A stretch of DNA of 30,536 nucleotides from Limiplasma sp036645955 (GTDB lineage: Bacteria > Bacillota > Clostridia > Christensenellales > Aristaeellaceae): the NCBI GenBank assembly GCA_036645955.1, contig JAVXND010000029.1, forward strand, positions 1 through 30,536. The letters are read 5' to 3'. A program made the translations under genes and the position numbers. The first letter of the stretch is position 1; every line of letters starts with the position of its first letter. Below are positions 8,591-15,968 of the stretch, piece after piece. The notes beneath the pieces were generated by a model. That model did no database searches. It worked only from the letters and a program-made list of their open reading frames with translations, and was not told the DNA's origin.

Positions 8591-9117
8591 CTTTCCCCGC
8601 TTTCCTCACTATCTGCTTCCAATTGTGAAAAGTCCTCGTCGCTTAGCTCAATGATGGGCTTTACAATGGCCACACTTTTGCGTTCAAGGGTTCTGTCCAA
8701 GCCCTGCGCATCCGTAAGTACAATTGTATCCGCATTCATCTCTTTTAATGAACCATGGAAGAGCTTTTCGCCGCCAAGCGGTGCAAAGAGCTTCACTTCT
8801 ACCTGCTGTCCGCGGTTTCTTTCAAAATCGCGCGTCGTTTTAATGGGGCGATCAATGCCGGGGCTAGACACTTCTAAAAAGTCGTAGTCCACATCCTCTA
8901 ACAACGGCTGAATCTGCTTATGAAACCGTTCGCAGTCATTGAGCGTAATGCCGCCTTCTTTGTCTACATATATACAAAGGCATTTGCCACGGCTCTCCTT
9001 TTGCAGCGTAACCTCTACCAACTCAAACGAAAGCGCTTGTGCCACTTGTGCGGCACGTTCCTCCACCGCTTGCGCAGAGGATGTTTTGGCGTTGCTTACG
9101 CCCATTTTTTTAGCCAT
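8587..9117 (-). CDS. rimP: Ribosome maturation factor RimP
   Basis: Needed for 30S subunit maturation. Conserved parts are LCIYVDKEGGITLNDCERFH, then YDFLEVSSPGIDRPIKTTRD, which is the family hallmark, followed by the C-terminal Sm-like domain with LDRTLERKSVAIVKP. The start at 9117 is set by a GAAGGAG site seven bases upstream of ATGGCT; the frame is open 15 codons further but without a ribosome site. Length is 176 residues. First gene of the operon, following a leader of about 260 nt. Confidence 0.92.
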   Translation of the reverse strand: MAKKMGVSNAKTSSAQAVEERAAQVAQALSFELVEVTLQKESRGKCLCIYVDKEGGITLNDCERFHKQIQPLLEDVDYDFLEVSSPGIDRPIKTTRDFERNRGQQVEVKLFAPLGGEKLFHGSLKEMNADTIVLTDAQGLDRTLERKSVAIVKPIIELSDEDFSQLEADSEESGER

Positions 9118-9380
9118 GCTTACTCCTTCTATGTCCTTGGTTATTTTCTTTGAAAAAAGCAATCAAAAAGAGCGGCAATGTATCGCTCTATACCTTTTCC
9201 CACGCCGCTTTGGTTAATGCCAAAGCACAGCACCGAAAGGCAAGCCAAACGGAGCCGTTGTGCGTCCAGCGAACGCACCGCATGTGAAAAAGTAAAGCGA
9301 TATCCACTCTATTCGAAAAACCCTTCTTTCTAACTGATCGGGTCGAAATGCACTTAGAGATAAACCCACAACCGTAGGAC
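9118..9380 (-). promoter_or_regulatory. Structured 5' leader of the rimP-nusA-infB operon with possible attenuator
   Basis: From the predicted start near 9380, the leader runs about 260 nt with no convincing ORF. Three simple hairpins are visible on the minus strand: arms 9273-9278/9260-9265 (6 bp, 7-base loop); arms 9220-9226/9207-9213 (7 bp, 6-base loop); and arms 9184-9189/9169-9174 (6 bp) followed immediately by five T, which has the form of a weak intrinsic terminator 50 nt before rimP. This is inferred from base pairing only. I do not recognise a known Rfam class. Confidence 0.5.
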
Positions 9381-9386
9381 TTTCAC

Positions 9387-9415
9387 AGTATACCACAGTC
9401 GTATTGGAAATACAA
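9387..9415 (-). promoter_or_regulatory. Sigma-A promoter of the rimP-ribF operon
   Basis: On the minus strand, TTGTAT (9410-9415) and TATACT (9387-9392) are separated by exactly 17 bp. The predicted start is near 9380. It is the best promoter match upstream of rimP. Confidence 0.75.
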
Positions 9416-9512
9416 GCATTTTACTCCTCCGCTACAAACAATTGTGAGCTGTGTTGGCGTTGACAGGGGCATTTCGCTGTTTGTACCGCATCCATGTTCT
9501 TCCTGTTTGATC

Positions 9513-9541
9513 TTTACACCTCCTGCGCGCTGTGCTACACT
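9513..9541 (+). promoter_or_regulatory. Sigma-A promoter of the radical-SAM gene
   Basis: TTTACA (9513-9518), 17 bp, TACACT (9536-9541), with a TG one base before the -10 (extended -10). It leaves a leader of about 70 nt holding a small hairpin (arms 9550-9556 and 9570-9576). The region 9420-9510 between the divergent promoters shows nothing else clear. Confidence 0.6.
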
Positions 9542-9616
9542 GCCAGCATGAAAGGCGCTGTTTGAGCAAGCCTTTCTGCCAATCGCTATTTTATGTAAAA
9601 AAGGAAGCAAACAAGC

Positions 9617-10543
9617 ATGTCTTTATGTAATCTCTGTCCCCGCAAATGCAATGCCCTGCGCGAGCAAACCTCTGGCGCTGGGTTTTGCCGCATGGGCACA
9701 CTGCCCATGGTTGCCCGCGCGGCGGCGCATTTTTGGGAGGAACCCTGCATCAGCGGCACGCGCGGCAGCGGCACCGTCTTTTTCAGCGGCTGTACCCTCG
9801 GCTGTATCTTTTGCCAAAACGAATCCATCAGCCACCATCCGCTCGGGCGCTTCATGAACGCCAAACAGCTTTGTGAATTGTTTGAACGTGTGGAGGCGCT
9901 AGGCGTTCACAACCTGAATTTGGTCAGCCCAACGCATTTTGCGCCCGCCATTTTTGAAGCGCTTGCCCTGCGCAAGCCCGCCGTTCCCGTGGTGTGGAAT
10001 TCCAGCGGTTACGAGTCCGTTGCCATGGTGCATGCCGCAAAGGGCTTGGTTGATATTTTTTTGCCCGACTTTAAATATGCGCAAGCCGAAACCGCCGCGC
10101 AGCTCGCATACGCACCCGATTATTTCGATGTGGCGCTTGCGGCCATCCAAGCCATGTGCGAGCAAACAGGCACCCCTGTCTATGATGCCGATGGTCTGAT
10201 GCAAAGCGGCACCCTCGTTCGTCATCTTATTTTGCCGCTTCGCATTCAAGAAAGCCTCTGCATTCTTGATACCATTTCGTCCCAGCTTCCAAAGGGTACG
10301 CCTGTAAGCCTCATGCGTCAATACACCCCCATGAACGGCGTAGCCATTGCAGGGCTTGACCGCCGCCTCACCGCAAGGGAGTATCTCCGCGTGCGGGATC
10401 ACATGCTTATGTTGGGCTTGGAGGGCTATATCCAGCAAAAGGAAGCCGCCGACAGCGCCTTTACACCCGCTTTTATGGATGATGAAAGCATCAAGCTCTT
10501 CCCCGACGAAGCTTTTGCAAACACAACGGACGAACCTTCATAA
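9617..10543 (+). CDS. Radical SAM protein, PflX-like (COG1313-type), unknown substrate
   Basis: The radical-SAM cluster motif CTLGCIFC sits at residues 59-66, giving the CxxxCxxC ligands. The N-terminus carries a second Cys pattern, CNLCPRKC (residues 4-11) plus Cys24, typical of the PflX-like group that resembles pyruvate formate-lyase activating enzymes. Further conserved-looking parts are NLNLVSPTHFAP, VWNSSGYES and DIFLPDFKY, then LRHLILP and MRQYTPM. Length of 308 residues is normal for the group. The ATG follows AAGGAAG. It stands alone between convergent and divergent neighbours, so context gives no substrate. Whether it activates a glycyl-radical enzyme is unknown. Confidence 0.87.
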   Translation: MSLCNLCPRKCNALREQTSGAGFCRMGTLPMVARAAAHFWEEPCISGTRGSGTVFFSGCTLGCIFCQNESISHHPLGRFMNAKQLCELFERVEALGVHNLNLVSPTHFAPAIFEALALRKPAVPVVWNSSGYESVAMVHAAKGLVDIFLPDFKYAQAETAAQLAYAPDYFDVALAAIQAMCEQTGTPVYDADGLMQSGTLVRHLILPLRIQESLCILDTISSQLPKGTPVSLMRQYTPMNGVAIAGLDRRLTAREYLRVRDHMLMLGLEGYIQQKEAADSAFTPAFMDDESIKLFPDEAFANTTDEPS

Positions 10544-10566
10544 GGCTCGTCCGTTGTGTTTGTTAT
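10521..10566 (+). terminator. Terminator overlapping the stop codon of the radical-SAM gene
   Basis: A long inverted repeat has 13-bp arms (about 10521-10533 and 10547-10559) with extra pairs inside. The TAA at 10541-10543 is in the loop region, and a T-containing tail (TTGTTAT) follows. It separates this gene from the convergent kinase gene. The tail on the minus strand is poor, so the direction is mainly plus. Confidence 0.7.
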
Positions 10567-10605
10567 AGGAAGAACTTGAGGATCTCCGTTTTTCGTGGAA
10601 GGGCT

Positions 10606-11670
10606 TTACCTTGACGCATGCATCACCAATTGCTGCATACGGTCCCACTTCTGTTCCATGTCTTTGACCAAGGTCATCTGCGTGCGCGCGCGATCCAGAT
10701 TTTGCTCTGGGCGTGTAATATGGAAATACACATCGCCCTTTAAATAGTCTGTCAAGAAACGAACGCCGCATTCCAGCGTCATCATCTTCGCGCCCATGGG
10801 CAGGGTTTCGATCTCGGCAGGGGTGAGGCGCTTGCCGCAGGCGCTTAAAAAGCCATTGGTATAGGCCTCAAACAGCTCCAGCGACATTTGCACCTTGCTC
10901 AAATCCTTTTCATCCTCGGTTGCGGTGCTTGCGCCAAAGCGGATGCCATCTCCAAAATCGTTCGCTACCAAGCCGGGCATTACCGTATCCAAGTCAATCA
11001 CGCAAAGCGGGGTGCGAAGCTTGCGATCCAGCATGACATTGTTGAGCTTGGTATCATTGTGGGTAACGCGAAGCGGAAGCTCCTTGCGCTGGCACATGTC
11101 CATCAGAATGCCCGCTTCGTTCTCGTGAAGCAGATAGAAGCTGATTTCTGCCTGCACATCCTTTACGCGCCCTGCACAATCTGCCGCAATGGCTTCACGC
11201 AGCAAAACATAGCGGTTGGGCGTATCGTGAAAGTGCGGAATGGTTTCGCTCAGCGTGTCGGCGGGAAAATCCGCAAGCTGTGTTTGGAAGGTGCCAAACG
11301 CAACGCCGCTTTGCATCAGATCCTGCATGTTTTCAGGCTTATCAAGGCATAGGCTGTCGGTCACAAATTCGTAGAGCCGCCAGCATTCGCCCTCCGCCGT
11401 GTACAGGTAGCGTTCGCCCTTCACCGTAGGCACCAGCGTCAGCACATGGCGCGGGTCACTCGCCTGCTTGCGCAAATGATCCGTTACCGCAATGAGGTTG
11501 CGCATCAAAGCGGGCGTATCATGGAAAACATGGTTGTTCACGCGCTGTAAAATATAGCAATGCGGCTGATCGGTTACCAGCAAATAGGTATCGTTGATAT
11601 GCCCGTTGCCATACCTTGTACAGCATATGGGGCTGCCCTGTGTTTGAAACTGACTGTAGATGTTTTCCAC
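10606..11670 (-). CDS. nahK: N-acetylhexosamine 1-kinase (NahK/LnpB family)
   Basis: Aminoglycoside-phosphotransferase-fold kinase that phosphorylates GlcNAc or GalNAc at C1 using ATP, as in the bifidobacterial lacto-N-biose pathway. Characteristic stretches recalled from NahK are present: GNGHINDTYL (residues 21-30), HFHDTPNR, LRVTHNDTKLNN (catalytic loop, near 205), DLDTVMPG (metal-binding Asp), DFGDGIRFGAST followed by EDEKDLSKV, and ECGVRFLTDYLKGD. Length is 354 residues, as expected. The start is GTG at 11668-11670 behind TTTGGAGG; the longer frame reading back into the upstream gene lacks a binding site. It is 4 bp after the pyrophosphorylase gene, so its sugar-1-phosphate product probably feeds that enzyme. 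Specificity (GlcNAc or GalNAc) cannot be read from sequence. Confidence 0.88.
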   Translation of the reverse strand: MENIYSQFQTQGSPICCTRYGNGHINDTYLLVTDQPHCYILQRVNNHVFHDTPALMRNLIAVTDHLRKQASDPRHVLTLVPTVKGERYLYTAEGECWRLYEFVTDSLCLDKPENMQDLMQSGVAFGTFQTQLADFPADTLSETIPHFHDTPNRYVLLREAIAADCAGRVKDVQAEISFYLLHENEAGILMDMCQRKELPLRVTHNDTKLNNVMLDRKLRTPLCVIDLDTVMPGLVANDFGDGIRFGASTATEDEKDLSKVQMSLELFEAYTNGFLSACGKRLTPAEIETLPMGAKMMTLECGVRFLTDYLKGDVYFHITRPEQNLDRARTQMTLVKDMEQKWDRMQQLVMHASR

Positions 11671-11674
11671 GTTC

Positions 11675-12586
11675 TTACCTCCAAAGCTCATTGGGATAGA
11701 AGCCTTTGGCACGCATCGAAGCCAGTGCGGCCTGCACGCCCGCCATATCCTGCGCATAGGTTACGCCATACCATTTTTCTGCGGTTGGAAGCACCTTCAC
11801 CGTCGCCTTTTTTTCCTCTAACAGCTGGTTTGGAATCAGCGGCAGAAAATACTCGCATTTGAGCGGGTTGATGGGCAGGTTCTCGCGAAGCCACGGCGCA
11901 AAGCGGTTTTCAATCTCCGCCATAATGGAGGGGTGAAAGCCCCAAAGGTTCATGCTCACAAAGGTGCCCTCCGGCACGAAGGTAAAATGCTCGCCATCCT
12001 CAGTAAAAGCGGCGCCGCCTGGTCTGGGTTCAATGTGCGTTCTTTCGGTAATGCCCTTGAGCATGCCGTCCGCGCCTGTTTCGCACACGCCGCGCGCCAC
12101 ATGGCCATTTTCCGTCAGCGTGTTTTCAATCTGATAGCCCACCATGGCATGCGCGTTGGGATCTTGAGAATTGCGCAAAAACTCCGCAATGCTCTCAAAC
12201 GCAGAGCGTCCGTAAAAATCATCTGCGTTAATCACGCATAGGGGCGCGTCGATTTTGTCCTTGGCGCAAAGCACCGCATGCGCCGTCCCCCATGGCTTGG
12301 TTCTGCCCTCGGGGATGGAGAAGCCTTCGGGCAGCACATCGGGCCGCTGATAAGCAAACTCAATCTCCACATGCTTTTTGATGCGATCGCTGATCACCTC
12401 ACGGAACTCAGCCTCTAATTCGGGCTTGATGATGCACACCACGCGGCCGAAACCCGCCTTGAGCGCATCATAAATGGAATAGTCAATCAAAATATGTCCA
12501 AAATCATCCACAGGCGCAATTTGCTTTAGTCCGCCGTAGCGGCTTCCAAGCCCTGCCGCCATAATCACCAGCATCGGTTTTTTCAT
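11675..12586 (-). CDS. Sugar-1-phosphate nucleotidyltransferase (NDP-sugar pyrophosphorylase fold)
   Basis: GT-A-like nucleotidyltransferase. The N-terminal MLVIMAAGLGSRYGGLKQI is the nucleotide-binding signature, with a Lys in the usual position after the Gly-rich loop. WGTAHAVLCAKD and CVINADDFYG carry the base-binding and metal-binding (ADD) residues. Length is 303 residues, without a left-handed beta-helix acyltransferase domain, so it is not a GlmU. Placed directly before nahK and after sugar permeases, it most likely joins a HexNAc-1-phosphate to UTP. The substrate is inferred only from context, and glucose-1-phosphate remains possible. The start ATG follows AAAGGGTGG. Confidence 0.82.
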   Translation of the reverse strand: MKKPMLVIMAAGLGSRYGGLKQIAPVDDFGHILIDYSIYDALKAGFGRVVCIIKPELEAEFREVISDRIKKHVEIEFAYQRPDVLPEGFSIPEGRTKPWGTAHAVLCAKDKIDAPLCVINADDFYGRSAFESIAEFLRNSQDPNAHAMVGYQIENTLTENGHVARGVCETGADGMLKGITERTHIEPRPGGAAFTEDGEHFTFVPEGTFVSMNLWGFHPSIMAEIENRFAPWLRENLPINPLKCEYFLPLIPNQLLEEKKATVKVLPTAEKWYGVTYAQDMAGVQAALASMRAKGFYPNELWR

Positions 12587-12611
12587 TGTCAGCCACCCTT
12601 TTATGATTTCA

Positions 12612-13496
12612 TTAACCCTTTACGCCGCCGCCTGTAACACCTTGAATAATCCGTTCAGACAGGAAGATGAACAGCAGGAACGTGGGTAAGAACACAATAA
12701 TCACCGCCGCGAACATGCCTGCCCAGTCGCCCGTGTACTTCATGGAGTTAATCATGGAATACAAGCCCACCGCCACAGGTCGTACCTGATCGCCATTGGC
12801 AAAAATCAAGGATACAAAGTACTCGTTCCATACGTTGATGAAGTTAAAAATGCTCACCGTGATAATGCCCGGCTGTGCCAGCGGCAGCATGATCTGCCAG
12901 AAGGTACGCGAGGGCGAACAGCCGTCAATGGCCGCCGCTTCTTCATAGGAGCTGGAAAGGTTTGTGAAGAAGGTCAGCAGGAAGATGGTCGTATAGGGAA
13001 TGTTCATGCCCACGTATAAAAACACCAGCAGCAGCCGAATGGTAATATCCTGCTTCAGCAAATTCAGCTGTGTAACCAAGCCAAACAGCGGCAGGATAAT
13101 CATAACCACAGGTACGCCCATGGCCGCTACAAAGCCGCTTTGAATGGGGCGGTTTGCAAAAAACTTGAATCTGGAAAGCGTATAAGCCGCAGGTGCGCTG
13201 ATCAAAACCAACAGCACCATGGAAATGGAAGCATATACCAAGGAGTTGAGGAAGAAGGTGGAAACGTTTTGACTCGTCCACGCCTTGATATAGTTTTCAA
13301 AATGCAAGCCCGTAGGGAAGGAAAGCGATGTGCCTTTAAAAATTTCCTTCGTGGTTGCAAGGCTTGCGGCCACAATCCAGCCCAGCAAAACAAAGGTGAA
13401 CACGACCCAGATTAGTAAGATCACATAGCCAGGCGTGAGCCTAAGCTCCTTGCGCCAATTGAAAGGCGTACGAATTTCTTTTTGCTTCTTTGCCAT
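12612..13496 (-). CDS. Carbohydrate ABC transporter permease, MalG type
   Basis: Inner membrane permease with about six transmembrane segments (first at residues 18-45). The coupling loop motif EEAAAIDGCSPSRTFWQIML is the EAA signature that docks the ATPase. Length of 294 residues matches the MalG/AraQ family (CUT1). AAAGGAGG precedes the ATG. It lies 18 bp after the MalF-type gene and 25 bp before the nucleotidyltransferase. No ATPase gene is present in the cluster, as is common in Firmicutes, where one MsmX/MsmK-type ATPase serves several CUT1 systems. Confidence 0.93.
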   Translation of the reverse strand: MAKKQKEIRTPFNWRKELRLTPGYVILLIWVVFTFVLLGWIVAASLATTKEIFKGTSLSFPTGLHFENYIKAWTSQNVSTFFLNSLVYASISMVLLVLISAPAAYTLSRFKFFANRPIQSGFVAAMGVPVVMIILPLFGLVTQLNLLKQDITIRLLLVFLYVGMNIPYTTIFLLTFFTNLSSSYEEAAAIDGCSPSRTFWQIMLPLAQPGIITVSIFNFINVWNEYFVSLIFANGDQVRPVAVGLYSMINSMKYTGDWAGMFAAVIIVFLPTFLLFIFLSERIIQGVTGGGVKG

Positions 13497-13514
13497 TGGT
13501 CGTAACCTCCTTTG

Positions 13515-14420
13515 TTAAAATTCAAAATCATCTTTTTTAATGAACAGGTTGGTAAGCGCAAATACGCACACCACACATATGCCCATCAATACGCCAACTG
13601 CGGCGCCCAAGCCCGCATTTCGTTCGGTAACCGCATTGCCCGCGCCAAACATTTGCAGGTACATATAAACCATGGGCGTAATGGTTTGATTGCTGGCCGT
13701 TACATTTGAAAAAAGCTGTGACCAAACAAAAAATCCAACCGATGTGATCGACCACATGGTAATGTTTGTTTTAAACACGCCGCGCAAAAGCGGGAAGGTA
13801 ATGTGGCCGAATTGCTTCACCTTGTTAGCGCCGTCAATGGTGGAGGCCTCATAAATATCCGTCGGTATTTTTTCAATGCCGCTGGAGAAAATCAGCATAT
13901 GGTAGCCAACCATGCCAAAGCAATAGGCAAATAAAAGCGACCAGAACATGTGCGATGGATCCGTCCATTGGATGGCCGCCATTTCATTCAAACCTAGAAA
14001 TTTGAAGAAGCTTGTCAGCAGTCCAAAGCGGGGATTGTACACATATTGCAGCCACATGGTCGCCAGTGCCACGGCACTGATGATGTTGGGCATATAAATC
14101 ACAGCGCGGAAAAAGCGCTTAAAGCGAATGCCGCTGTTTAAAATAACTGCAAACAAAAGCGCAATGGACATAACCACAATGCCGCCAACTGCCCAAATGC
14201 GCGCCAAGTTCCACATGGAGGTCATAAAGAGCTGTGTGCTAAAGAGCTTGGCATAGTTTTCAATGCCCGTAAATATCCACAGAGACGGATCTGCAGTCAC
14301 ACTCTCCACCTTAAAAAAGCTCATAATCACCGTGCGGATAATCGGGTACACGAAAATAAGAACAAAAAAGATGAGCGCAGGCGTGAGGAAAGCTACAATC
14401 ATACCTTTATTTCGTTTCAT
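13515..14420 (-). CDS. Carbohydrate ABC transporter permease, MalF type
   Basis: First permease subunit of the CUT1 importer. The N-terminus begins with a transmembrane segment (MIVAFLTPALIFFVLIFVYP). The EAA loop reads YEASTIDGANKVKQFGHITF. Length is 301 residues, typical for short MalF/UgpA-like proteins without the large periplasmic loop of E. coli MalF. The ATG follows AAGGGGG. Its C-terminus has several Met and Val-rich segments. The pair with the MalG-type gene and the binding protein defines one importer. Confidence 0.93.
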   Translation of the reverse strand: MKRNKGMIVAFLTPALIFFVLIFVYPIIRTVIMSFFKVESVTADPSLWIFTGIENYAKLFSTQLFMTSMWNLARIWAVGGIVVMSIALLFAVILNSGIRFKRFFRAVIYMPNIISAVALATMWLQYVYNPRFGLLTSFFKFLGLNEMAAIQWTDPSHMFWSLLFAYCFGMVGYHMLIFSSGIEKIPTDIYEASTIDGANKVKQFGHITFPLLRGVFKTNITMWSITSVGFFVWSQLFSNVTASNQTITPMVYMYLQMFGAGNAVTERNAGLGAAVGVLMGICVVCVFALTNLFIKKDDFEF

Positions 14421-14448
14421 GCCAGTTCCCCCTTAGCTGATAGTAAAG

Positions 14449-14501
14449 GGAGGAGCAGCGAAGCAACAAGCGTGATCGCTCGGATGCACCACTGCTCCTC
14501 C
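14449..14501 (-). promoter_or_regulatory. Intercistronic hairpin between binding protein and permease genes
   Basis: Ten-base perfect arms (14492-14501 and 14449-14458) enclose a 33-base loop, just after the binding-protein stop. On the minus strand no T-run follows, so it is more likely an mRNA processing or stabilising hairpin than a full terminator. Such elements keep binding-protein mRNA more abundant than permease mRNA. Confidence 0.6.
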
Positions 14502-14533
14502 ACATGGTTGGAAAAGTGTAATGGAACCAGAAT

Positions 14534-15769
14534 TTACTTGGTGGCTGCTTCCATTGCGTCTACAAAGCCCTGTGCGTCAATTGCGCCGCTTACGAGCTTC
14601 TGGAAGTTCTCTTTGATGATGGGGGTAACATCGGCGTTGTCTTCGATGCCGGCGGCCCAGCTGAAGCGGGTGGTCAGAGCGTCCATGACAGGCTTCACAC
14701 CAGCCAGCATAGTAGGCCATTCGGTGTTGCTTGTGTCAGCGGGAATGCCCACGGACTCTGCGCTCAGCATTGCATCAAATTCACCCTTGGTGATGTATTT
14801 GATAATTTCGAAAGCTTCGGGAGCCACTTCGCTCTTGGCGTTGATGGCCAAGGTTTGTGCGCCGAAGTTAGCGGCTTCTGTACCAGTCACGCCGCCTTCA
14901 ATGGCGGGATATGCAAAGCATCCCCATACAAAGTCAGGACCTGTCATGGCTTTGACTTCGTTGGGCAGCCAAGAACCGTTGAGGTACATGGCAGCGTCGC
15001 CCAGCGCCAATTCGCCGTTCTGGTTGTTCGGCCACACGGAGGAGCCCATGGTCGGGCTCAGATAGCCCTTGGTGAACAGGTCTTGATAATCCTGAGCGGC
15101 CTTTAGCACGGCGGGTTCTTCAGCCCATAGGCCTTCGGTAACAACCTTGTGCACACCAGCCTCGCCAAGCAGGCGGGCAAGGTGATAGCCGATGTTGGTT
15201 TGGATGTATGCATCATCGCTTGTCAGCGGGATAAAGCCAGCGGCCTTGATCTTTTCGCAAACGTCCAGGAATTCTGCCCAGGTCTTAGGCTCGGCGGTTA
15301 CGCCAGCTTTGTCAAAGATTTCTTTGTTGTAGAAAACGTTGTATACGTTGGGTTGATAAGGAATGGATTTGAGCGTGCCGCCGCCCACTTCGCGGCAAGC
15401 GGAGATCAAGCCGGCGATAGCAGTCGCTTCATAATCGTTGGCCTTAACCAGCTCTTCAAGATCCATGAGGTATTTGCCCCAGGTCTTGTTTACGCGGTCA
15501 ATGTCCTCGTCGAACATATCAATCACGGTGCCAGCTTCCAGCGCGGGCTCCAAGCCTTCGCGGATACCGGTGCGGCCCTTGAACTGCATGTCAACAGTGT
15601 TGCCTGTCGCCGCCATGTAAGCGTCAACAGCCTTTTGGATTACGATGCCCTGCGGCTCGGTGCTTTCCCACATGGACCAGTACACAATGGTCTTGCCCTC
15701 TGCCGTAGCGAAAGACGCAACGGTGAGAAGCATCGTGAGAACCAACAGGAATGAAAGCATTTTCTTCAT
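14534..15769 (-). CDS. Extracellular sugar-binding protein of the ABC importer, no lipobox
   Basis: Family 1-type solute-binding protein (MalE-like), 411 residues, the recognition subunit of the importer encoded downstream. The signal peptide is residues 1 to about 23 (MKKMLSFLLVLTMLLTVASF, then ATA) with a likely signal peptidase I cut before EGKTIVYW. There is no Cys near the cut, so it is not a lipoprotein. The mature N-terminus IVYWSMWES and later YNKEIFDKAGVTAEPKTWAE and AAMYLNGSW are typical of this family. GAAGGAGG precedes the ATG. First gene of the minus-strand sugar operon, divergent from the AraC regulator. Confidence 0.93.
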   Translation of the reverse strand: MKKMLSFLLVLTMLLTVASFATAEGKTIVYWSMWESTEPQGIVIQKAVDAYMAATGNTVDMQFKGRTGIREGLEPALEAGTVIDMFDEDIDRVNKTWGKYLMDLEELVKANDYEATAIAGLISACREVGGGTLKSIPYQPNVYNVFYNKEIFDKAGVTAEPKTWAEFLDVCEKIKAAGFIPLTSDDAYIQTNIGYHLARLLGEAGVHKVVTEGLWAEEPAVLKAAQDYQDLFTKGYLSPTMGSSVWPNNQNGELALGDAAMYLNGSWLPNEVKAMTGPDFVWGCFAYPAIEGGVTGTEAANFGAQTLAINAKSEVAPEAFEIIKYITKGEFDAMLSAESVGIPADTSNTEWPTMLAGVKPVMDALTTRFSWAAGIEDNADVTPIIKENFQKLVSGAIDAQGFVDAMEAATK

Positions 15770-15805
15770 GTTTGAGTTCCTCCTTCGAGTTCTGTAGTTT
15801 TGAAC

Positions 15806-15816
15806 GACAATTTGTC
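15806..15816. promoter_or_regulatory. Palindrome in the binding-protein leader, possible operator
   Basis: GACAATTTGTC is a perfect inverted repeat around one central base, extended by GAA and TTC one mismatch further out. It lies 37 bp before the binding-protein ATG, downstream of the likely start site, in the divergent region shared with the PocR-AraC gene. The binding protein for it is unknown. Confidence 0.35.
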
Positions 15817-15911
15817 ATTCGGTGATTTAAGAATACCATTTGTATCTTTTCATATACAGAGACAAACGTTCGCGTAATTAGTAATATCTTTCGCTTTTCT
15901 GTGGAAAGTGC

Positions 15912-15917
15912 TATACT
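15912..15917 (+). promoter_or_regulatory. Extended -10 promoter of the PocR-AraC gene
   Basis: TATACT preceded by TG and one base (extended -10). No good -35 is found at 17 bp, which fits a promoter that depends on the extended element or on an activator. The predicted start is about 45 bp before the ATG. Confidence 0.5.
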
Positions 15918-15968
15918 ATCATGGTACGTTCCCTCAAACCTTACAAACTGCGCAAGGAGGCTTACCAT

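Noticed and set aside
15861..15874. CcpA (cre)-like sequence near the sugar operon promoter
   Set aside because: Only the central AAACGTT part fits; the flanking positions of the cre consensus do not match.
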